NCBI GenBank assembly: GCA_028817685.1
Contig: JAPPPC010000594.1
Location: 1-10,293, forward strand
Direction of reading: 5' to 3'
Origin: Rhodospirillaceae bacterium
GTDB lineage: Bacteria; Pseudomonadota; Alphaproteobacteria; UBA8366; GCA-2717185
DNA: 10,293 nt
A program made the position numbers and the translations under genes. Below the pieces are notes generated by a model. That model saw nothing but the letters and a program-made list of their open reading frames with translations, ran no database searches and had not been told where the DNA came from. This document shows, piece by piece, positions 4,956 through 10,293 of this stretch. The first letter of the stretch is position 1; each line of letters starts with the position of its first letter.

Positions 4956-6377
4956 TTAGGCCGCTTCCGCGGCCATGACCTTGGCTTTCTCGACCGCTTC
5001 CTCGATTCCGCCACACATGTAGAACGCGGCCTCGGGAAGATCGTCATATTCGCCGTCGAGAATGCCTCTGAAGCCTTTGATCGTGTCTTCGAGCGCGACG
5101 AGTTTGCCCGGCGAGCCGGTGAACACTTCCGCAACGAAGAAAGGCTGCGACAAAAAGCGTTGAATCTTACGGGCGCGGGACACCGTCTGTCTGTCTTCCT
5201 CGGACAGCTCGTCCATGCCCAGAATGGCGATGATTTCCTGCAGGGACTTGTAGCTCTGCAGCACCTGCTGAACTTCGCGCGCGGTATCGTAATGCTCTTG
5301 TCCAACCGTGCGCGGCTCCAGAATGCGGCTGGTGGAGTCGAGCGGGTCGACGGCCGGGTAGATGCCGAGCTCGGCGATCTGCCGCGACAGCACCGTCGTC
5401 GCGTCCAAGTGAGAGAAGGTCGTCGCCGGTGCCGGATCGGTCAGATCGTCCGCAGGGACGTAGACGGCCTGCACACTGGTGATGGAACCGGTCTTCGTGG
5501 TCGTGATGCGTTCTTGCAGGTTACCCATATCGGTGCCTAGGGTCGGCTGATATCCAACCGCGGAGGGGATGCGGCCGAGCAGGGCGGACACTTCCGAGCC
5601 CGCTTGGGTGAACCGGAAAATGTTATCGACGAAGAACAGCACGTCCTGGCCTTCCTCGTCGCGGAAATATTCAGCCAGGGTCAGACCGGACAGGGCGACA
5701 CGCGCGCGCGCGCCCGGCGGCTCGTTCATTTGGCCGTAAACCAGGGCCGCCTTGGACTCGCCGTCCGGCACGATAACGCCGGATTCGATCATTTCGTGAT
5801 ACAGGTCGTTGCCTTCGCGGGTCCGTTCGCCAACACCGGCGAAGACGGAGTAACCGCCATGCGCCTTTGCGATGTTGTTGATCAGCTCCATGATGATAAC
5901 GGTCTTACCGACACCGGCGCCGCCGAACAGGCCGATCTTGCCGCCTTTCGGGTAGGGCGTCAGCAGATCGACGACCTTGATGCCGGTCACGAGCTGTTCG
6001 GTTTCCGTTGCCTGGTCGACGAAGTCGGGCGCTTCACGGTGAATCGGTGACTGCGACGACGTACCAACCGGACCGCGCTCATCAACCGGATCGCCAATAA
6101 CGTTCATGATGCGGCCGAGCGTTTCCGGGCCGACAGGCATCAAGATAGGCGCGCCAGTGTCCGCGGCTTCCTGGCCGCGGACCAAGCCTTCGGTGGTGTC
6201 CATCGCGATGCAGCGGACGGTGTTCTCACCAAGGTGCTGCGCCACCTCCAGCACCAGGTTGGTACCGTTGTTGTCCACTGTCAGGGCGTTCAGGATCGGC
6301 GGCAAATCGCCGTCGAAATGGACGTCGATGACCGCGCCCAGAACCTGCGATACCTTGCCAACTAAGTTTTGCGCCAT
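4956..6377 (-). CDS. atpD: ATP synthase F1 subunit beta (catalytic)
   Basis: A 473-residue catalytic subunit; three copies alternate with alpha in the F1 head and make ATP from ADP and phosphate. The beta-barrel N-terminus starts GKVSQVLGAVIDVHF. The P-loop GGAGVGKT is at residues 152-159 with Lys158. GERTREGNDLYHEM carries the catalytic-site Glu/Arg region, LFFVDNIFRFTQAGSEVSALLGR covers Walker B, and DELSEED (389-395) is the lever that touches gamma. All are intact, so the enzyme should be active. GGGAG lies eight bases before the ATG. It is separated from atpG by 28 bp. Confidence 0.98.
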   Translation of the reverse strand: MAQNLVGKVSQVLGAVIDVHFDGDLPPILNALTVDNNGTNLVLEVAQHLGENTVRCIAMDTTEGLVRGQEAADTGAPILMPVGPETLGRIMNVIGDPVDERGPVGTSSQSPIHREAPDFVDQATETEQLVTGIKVVDLLTPYPKGGKIGLFGGAGVGKTVIIMELINNIAKAHGGYSVFAGVGERTREGNDLYHEMIESGVIVPDGESKAALVYGQMNEPPGARARVALSGLTLAEYFRDEEGQDVLFFVDNIFRFTQAGSEVSALLGRIPSAVGYQPTLGTDMGNLQERITTTKTGSITSVQAVYVPADDLTDPAPATTFSHLDATTVLSRQIAELGIYPAVDPLDSTSRILEPRTVGQEHYDTAREVQQVLQSYKSLQEIIAILGMDELSEEDRQTVSRARKIQRFLSQPFFVAEVFTGSPGKLVALEDTIKGFRGILDGEYDDLPEAAFYMCGGIEEAVEKAKVMAAEAA

Positions 6378-6405
6378 GGGTTTTGCTCCCGCTTCAAACC
6401 TGTAC

Positions 6406-7290
6406 TTAAAGCGCTTCCGCGCCGGAAATGATTTCGATGAGTTCGCTGGTGATCGCAGCCTGCCTCGTTCGGTTGTAGACCAAGGAGAGGCTTTCGATCA
6501 TATCGCCTGCGTTGCGTGTCGCGTTGTCCATTGCGGTCATCCGCGCGCCTTGCTCGGAGGCAAAAGATTCCAGCATCGAGCGATAGACCTGCACTGCGAG
6601 ATTGCGCGGCAGCAGGGCCGAGAGGATCTCTTCCTCGTCGGGCTCGAATTCGTAGGCAGCACCGTCGCCGGCACCATCGTCGTCCGTGGCTTCGCTTGCG
6701 AACGGGATCAGTTGCAAAGGCGTGACCACCTGTTCAAGCGCCGAAACGAATTTGTTGTAGAGGATCGTGCAGACGTCGAACTCACCAGCCTCGAACATGT
6801 CCGTGATCTTGCCAGCAACCAGTTCAGCCTGATCGAAGGCCGGCATCGGCTTGGCCAACTCTTCATATTCCTCAATCAGCCGGCTGCCTGCCTCTCGGCG
6901 CATGGCGGACACGCCCTTGCGGCCGACGGCGATCAGCTTGACGGTTTTCCCAGCCGCTTCCAATTCGGCGATCATCTTGTTCGCCTGGCGTACCAGATTG
7001 CTGTTGAAGCCGCCGCACAATCCACGGTCCGATGAGATCATGACGATCAGATGGGTATCGTCCTTGCCGGTGCCGCCCAGCATTGGCGGTGCGCTTTCCG
7101 GGTTGGCCGCGACGGTGGCGGCCAGCGAGCCCAGCATCCGTTCCATGCGTTCCGCATAGGGCCGCGCCGCTTCCGCCGCTTCCTGCGCGCGCCGCAGTTT
7201 TGCCGCGGCGACCATCTTCATGGCCGACGTGATCCGTCGTGTCGATGTGACACTCGAAATCCGATTTCGAAGTTCTTTGAGGCTTGCCAT
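6406..7290 (-). CDS. atpG: ATP synthase F1 subunit gamma (rotor shaft)
   Basis: A 294-residue central-stalk subunit that rotates inside the alpha/beta hexamer. The N-terminal helix (LKELRNRISSVTSTRRITSA, then MKMVAAAKLRRAQ) and the C-terminal helix ending ITSELIEIISGAEAL form the coiled-coil shaft; the latter is the family signature. SSDRGLCGGFNSN is the conserved Rossmann-like segment. An acidic, Gly/Asp-rich insert (TDDDGAGDGAAYEFEPDEEE) lies near the middle, typical of alphaproteobacterial gammas. GGGGAG occurs 13 bases before the ATG, somewhat far. The gene follows atpA after 52 bp. Confidence 0.97.
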   Translation of the reverse strand: MASLKELRNRISSVTSTRRITSAMKMVAAAKLRRAQEAAEAARPYAERMERMLGSLAATVAANPESAPPMLGGTGKDDTHLIVMISSDRGLCGGFNSNLVRQANKMIAELEAAGKTVKLIAVGRKGVSAMRREAGSRLIEEYEELAKPMPAFDQAELVAGKITDMFEAGEFDVCTILYNKFVSALEQVVTPLQLIPFASEATDDDGAGDGAAYEFEPDEEEILSALLPRNLAVQVYRSMLESFASEQGARMTAMDNATRNAGDMIESLSLVYNRTRQAAITSELIEIISGAEAL

Positions 7291-7342
7291 CGCTGCAGCC
7301 CGTCTCCCCTACGGCGTCGCCGTTAGCCTATAAAATCCGCCG

Positions 7343-8872
7343 CTAGACGAAGCTGCTGGTGAACGCTTCGATCGCGTCCTTCAGCTTCTGCTCGTTCTCG
7401 TCGGAAATCTCGCCTTCCTCGCGGATCGCCTTCAGCAGATCGCCCTGATTGGCGCGGAAATTCTCCAACAACGCCGTCTCATAGCGGTTGACCGCATCGG
7501 TATCGAGGCCGTCGAGATATCCGTTCACGCCGCTGAAAATCGACACGACCTGTTCCTCCACCGCAAGCGGTGCGAACTGATCCTGCTTCAACAGCTCGGT
7601 CAGCCGGGCGCCGCGTGCCAACAGACGCTGGGTAACCGGATCCAGGTCAGACGCGAACTGCGAGAAGGCTTCCATTTCGCGATATTGCGCCAGCTCCAGC
7701 TTGATCGACCCGGCAACTTGCTTCATCGCCTTGATCTGTGCGGCCGAGCCCACGCGGGAGACCGACAGGCCGACGTTAATCGCCGGGCGGACGCCTTTGT
7801 AGAACAGTTCCGTTTCCAGGAAGATCTGGCCGTCCGTGATGGAGATGACATTGGTCGGAATGTACGCCGACACGTCACTGGCCTGGGTTTCGATGACCGG
7901 CAGTGCCGTCAGCGAGCCGTTGCCATGATCGTCGCCCATCTTCGCAGCCCGCTCCAGCAGGCGTGAATGCAGATAGAACACATCGCCGGGATAGGCTTCG
8001 CGGCCCGGCGGGCGGCGCAGCAGCAGCGACATCTGGCGATAGGCTGTCGCCTGTTTCGACAGATCGTCATAGATGATGACGGCGTGCATGCCGTTGTCGC
8101 GGAAATACTCGCCCATGGTGCAGCCGGTGTAGGGCGCCAGGAACTGAAGCGGCGCCGGATCGGACGCGGTGGCCGAGACAACGATGGAATATTCCAGCGC
8201 GCCTTGCTCTTCCAGCGTCTTGACGACCTGGGCGACGGTCGAACGCTTCTGGCCGACCGCGACATAGACGCAGTACAGCTTTTTCGACTCGTCGTCGCCG
8301 GCATTGACCGTTTTTTGGTTGATGATGGTATCGATCGCCACCGCGGTCTTGCCGGTCTGGCGGTCACCGATGATCAGTTCGCGTTGGCCGCGGCCGACCG
8401 GCACCAGCGCATCGAGCGCCTTGAGACCAGTCTGCACCGGCTCGTGCACGGATTTCCGCGGGATGATGCCCGGCGCCTTGACCTCGACCCGTTGGCGTTC
8501 GTCCGACTGGATCGGGCCCTTGCCGTCGATCGGATTGCCCAGCGCGTCGACGACGCGGCCGAGCAGGCCTTTGCCGACGGGAACGTCGACAATGGCGCCG
8601 GTCCGCTTGACGGTGTCGCCTTCCTTAATGTCGCGGTCGCTGCCGAAGATCACGGCGCCGACATTGTCGGTTTCCAGGTTCAGGGCCATGCCGCTGATAC
8701 CGCCCGGGAATTCGACCAGCTCGCCGGCCTGGACATTGTCGAGACCGTAAATGCGGGCCACGCCGTCACCGACAGAGCTCACCTGTCCGCCCTCGGCGAC
8801 ATCGGCCTCGGCACCGAACCCGGCGATCGGGTCGTTGATGATTGAAGATATCTCGGCTGCGCGGATATCCAT
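7343..8872 (-). CDS. atpA: ATP synthase F1 subunit alpha
   Basis: A 509-residue regulatory nucleotide-binding subunit of the F1 head. The P-loop GDRQTGKT is at 169-176 with Lys175. IIYDDLSKQA follows as Walker B, and SVSRVGSAAQ holds Arg373, the arginine finger that reaches into the beta catalytic site. Both fall at the same numbers as in E. coli AtpA, so there are no insertions up to there. Its ATG overlaps the TGA of atpH (TGATG form), and GGGGGTG lies about seven bases upstream inside atpH, so translation is probably coupled. Confidence 0.98.
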   Translation of the reverse strand: MDIRAAEISSIINDPIAGFGAEADVAEGGQVSSVGDGVARIYGLDNVQAGELVEFPGGISGMALNLETDNVGAVIFGSDRDIKEGDTVKRTGAIVDVPVGKGLLGRVVDALGNPIDGKGPIQSDERQRVEVKAPGIIPRKSVHEPVQTGLKALDALVPVGRGQRELIIGDRQTGKTAVAIDTIINQKTVNAGDDESKKLYCVYVAVGQKRSTVAQVVKTLEEQGALEYSIVVSATASDPAPLQFLAPYTGCTMGEYFRDNGMHAVIIYDDLSKQATAYRQMSLLLRRPPGREAYPGDVFYLHSRLLERAAKMGDDHGNGSLTALPVIETQASDVSAYIPTNVISITDGQIFLETELFYKGVRPAINVGLSVSRVGSAAQIKAMKQVAGSIKLELAQYREMEAFSQFASDLDPVTQRLLARGARLTELLKQDQFAPLAVEEQVVSIFSGVNGYLDGLDTDAVNRYETALLENFRANQGDLLKAIREEGEISDENEQKLKDAIEAFTSSFV

Positions 8873-9429
8873 CAGCTCACCCCCTTCATAGCAATTTGCA
8901 TTTTGTTCAGCTGCGTGCGCAGCGATGTATCAACCATTCGGCTGCCGACTTTGACGACCATGCCGCCGATCAGCGCCGGATCGACCGCGTGGGCGATCGA
9001 AACTTTGCCGCCAAGGGACCGTTGCAGCGTTTCCTGCAGGGCCGCGATTTGGCTTTCGCTCAACGAACGGGCAGCGGTAACTTCCGCCGTAACTTCGCCG
9101 CGCCGGCGTGCCAGTTCGTCCAGAAATCCTTTGACCATGTCGGTCAGCGCGAACAAACGGCGGTTCTGCGCGATCAGGCCGACGAAGTTTTTCGTCAGGT
9201 CGCCGACTTCCATCGCTTCCAAGATCGCCGTCATGGCTTTGCCCTGCTCTTCCCGGTTCAATACCGGACTGCGGACAAGCCTTTGTAAATCCTGGCTTTC
9301 GTCGATCGATTCAACCAAGCGCGCGAGATCGCCTGCGACCTCGTCGAGCCGGCTTTGCTCATCCGCCAATTCGAACAGCGCTGTCGCGTAGCGATTGGCG
9401 ATTTCGGAAACGGCCGTATTTGTAGCCAA
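8872..9429 (-). CDS. atpH: ATP synthase F1 subunit delta
   Basis: A 185-residue peripheral-stalk subunit (OSCP equivalent) that ties the F1 head to the F0 b subunits. The N-terminal helical domain begins VSEIANRYATALFELADE; the C-terminal signature is DPALIGGMVVKVGSRMVD followed by the usual SLRTQLNKM. It is first in the F1 operon. The start is TTG at 9429: reading upstream in frame finds no ATG or GTG before a TAG at 9487-9489, only a CTG at 9453. GGGGG lies eight bases before the TTG. Starting with a weak codon could tune delta relative to the other subunits, but that is inference. Confidence 0.95.
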   Translation of the reverse strand: MATNTAVSEIANRYATALFELADEQSRLDEVAGDLARLVESIDESQDLQRLVRSPVLNREEQGKAMTAILEAMEVGDLTKNFVGLIAQNRRLFALTDMVKGFLDELARRRGEVTAEVTAARSLSESQIAALQETLQRSLGGKVSIAHAVDPALIGGMVVKVGSRMVDTSLRTQLNKMQIAMKGVS

Positions 9430-9437
9430 CTGGGGAA

Positions 9438-9443
9438 CCCCCG
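9438..9443 (-). promoter_or_regulatory. Ribosome binding site supporting the TTG start of atpH
   Basis: On the - strand a G-rich run (CGGGGG) precedes TTCCCCAG and then TTG. Spacing of about eight bases fits a ribosome binding site and picks the TTG over the more distant CTG. The CCCC right after it could pair with the G run and partly hide it. Confidence 0.4.
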
Positions 9444-9498
9444 GAGAAACCAGAAAATTCGTTCGGAATTTGCCGCAAGAGCAAGTCTAGCGCCACCC

Positions 9499-9527
9499 AA
9501 TATATGCATCCGCGCGGCTAGCTCCAG
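9499..9527 (-). promoter_or_regulatory. Weak promoter candidate for the atp operon
   Basis: On the - strand TATATT (9504-9499) matches the -10 consensus in 5 of 6 bases, 70 bases before the atpH start. The -35 region is poor: TGGAGC with a 16-base gap gives 3 of 6. CCGCGC/GCGCGG arms (9510-9515 and 9527-9532) with a GCTAGC palindrome between them overlap the spacer. This gap must hold the operon promoter unless priA reads through. Confidence 0.3.
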
Positions 9528-9581
9528 CGCGGAAGCGCCCGGTGTTTAACACACGCCCTAGGCCCTTTCAACCCGCCCAAC

Positions 9582-9600
9582 AGCGCGAATTTGTCGCGCT
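9582..9600 (-). terminator. Inverted repeat just past priA, possible terminator
   Basis: AGCGCGA (9582-9588) and TCGCGCT (9594-9600) form a perfect 7-bp stem with a 5-base loop; CCA and TGG outside can add pairs across a two-base bulge. It lies about 23 bases after the priA stop on the - strand, but no T-run follows. It may end priA transcription weakly. Confidence 0.35.
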
Positions 9601-9623
9601 TGGCGTTGGTGTGTCTCAAGGAG

Positions 9624-10293
9624 CTACAGGAAGCTGTGCGGATCGATATCGACATGCACCCGAACCGGGTTCGGAACCGGAATACGGGGCAGCCAATCGC
9701 GCAAGACATCCTGGATCGAAATACCGCGATCGACCTTCAGCAGCAGGCGCCATCGATGCCGTCCGCGCAACAGCGCAAGGGGCGCCGGCGCCGGCCCAAG
9801 GACCCGAACCCGTTCGCCGGTCGGTGCGCCGTGGGCGAGGTCGCGCGCCGTCTGAGCGACGGCGTCACCGTCATTGCCCGAAACGATGAGGGCCGCGAGC
9901 CTGCCGAAAGGCGGCCAGCCGCCGGCCTGGCGCGCGACCGCTTCCGCGGCCAGGAAACCGTCACGATCGCCCTCGGCCAATGCGATCATCACCGGATGGT
10001 CCGGGTGATAGGTTTGCAGCACTACCCGGCCCGGCTTGTCGTCGCGGCCGGCACGGCCGGAGACCTGGTGCAGGAGCTGATAGGTTCGTTCCGCCGCCCG
10101 CAAATCGCCGCCGGACAGGCCGAGGTCCGCATCGACGACGCCAACCAAGGTGAGATTGGGAAAGTGGTGGCCCTTCGCGACGATTTGTGTGCCGACAATG
10201 ATGTCAATGTCACCCTCAAGAACCTGGGCAACGAAGGCAGCGGCTTCCGAGGGACGGTGTACGGTATCGCTGGTCACGATGGCCGCGCGTTGT
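9624..10293 (-). CDS. priA: Primosomal protein N' (replication restart helicase PriA), C-terminal part
   Basis: The last 222 codons are present; the 5' part, with the DNA-binding domain and Walker motifs, lies beyond the right edge. PriA unwinds stalled forks and reloads the replicative helicase. The segment holds the late helicase motifs: IIVGTQIVAKGHHFPNLTLV, VVDADLGLSGGDLRAAERT and QLLHQVSGRAGR (motif VI, with the finger arginines). After it comes VVLQTYHPDHPVM and the C-terminal domain with GWPPFGRLAALIVSG and the RWRLLLKVD strand, ending VRVHVDIDPHSFL, the usual PriA finish. No break is seen in the visible part. The gene lies upstream of atpH on the same strand, a common alphaproteobacterial neighbour pair. 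Confidence 0.95.
   Translation of the reverse strand, partial: QRAAIVTSDTVHRPSEAAAFVAQVLEGDIDIIVGTQIVAKGHHFPNLTLVGVVDADLGLSGGDLRAAERTYQLLHQVSGRAGRDDKPGRVVLQTYHPDHPVMIALAEGDRDGFLAAEAVARQAGGWPPFGRLAALIVSGNDGDAVAQTARDLAHGAPTGERVRVLGPAPAPLALLRGRHRWRLLLKVDRGISIQDVLRDWLPRIPVPNPVRVHVDIDPHSFL

Noticed and set aside
6106..7035. A 309-codon + strand open frame across the atpD-atpG junction
   Set aside because: It runs antisense through two conserved genes and their spacer, with no ribosome site or family resemblance.
7311..7323. ACGGCG-T-CGCCGT palindrome between atpA and atpG
   Set aside because: It is short, with a tiny loop and no T-run; such palindromes are expected by chance in GC-rich spacers.
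7967..8845. A 292-codon open frame on the + strand opposite atpA
   Set aside because: It mirrors a highly conserved atpA; its composition (His/Asp/Arg/Ala-rich) is that of an antisense shadow.
4499..9429. Absence of F0 genes (a, b, c) beside the F1 operon as an anomaly
   Set aside because: Separate F1 and F0 operons are normal in alphaproteobacteria such as Rhodospirillum rubrum.

Overview
This window looks like an ordinary chromosomal housekeeping region of a GC-rich alphaproteobacterium, probably Rhodospirillales-like. The evidence is the gene order envC-like / ctpA / divergent polysaccharide deacetylase / rppH, followed convergently by an F1-only ATP synthase operon (atpHAGDC without F0 genes) with priA just upstream of atpH. 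Separation of F1 from F0 genes and the priA-atpH adjacency are both familiar in Alphaproteobacteria. The lineage call is inference from gene order and protein style, not from a marker gene.

Left part, + strand (1-3233): a compact cell-envelope cluster. It starts with the C-terminal end of a degenerate LytM/M23 protein (EnvC type, cut by the window edge). This overlaps the start of a secreted S41 PDZ protease (CtpA). Next come a membrane-anchored divergent polysaccharide deacetylase (YibQ type) and the Nudix RNA 5'-pyrophosphohydrolase RppH. Spacing is tight (ATGA overlap, 89 bp, 6 bp), so one transcript is likely. The first three proteins act in periplasmic or cell-wall processes; RppH is a passenger in mRNA turnover.

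Middle (3234-4498): an unusually AT-rich intergenic stretch contains a symmetric dyad around a CtrA-like TTAA-N7-TTAC box. It precedes a stand-alone gene for a SprA-related putative metalloprotease (HExxH). That gene is interrupted by an in-frame TAA at 4080-4082, and the same frame continues for 79 more well-behaved codons to 4322. This is the most notable oddity in the window. The convergent gap 4323-4498 holds two hairpins.

Right part, - strand: atpC, atpD, atpG, atpA and atpH (4499-9429, transcribed right to left) encode the whole F1 sector (epsilon, beta, gamma, alpha, delta) with catalytic motifs intact. atpH starts with TTG. A 194-bp gap with several short palindromes and a weak promoter candidate separates it from priA, whose C-terminal helicase part runs off the right edge.

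I found no mobile element, CRISPR array, tRNA, rRNA or obvious new multi-gene system.
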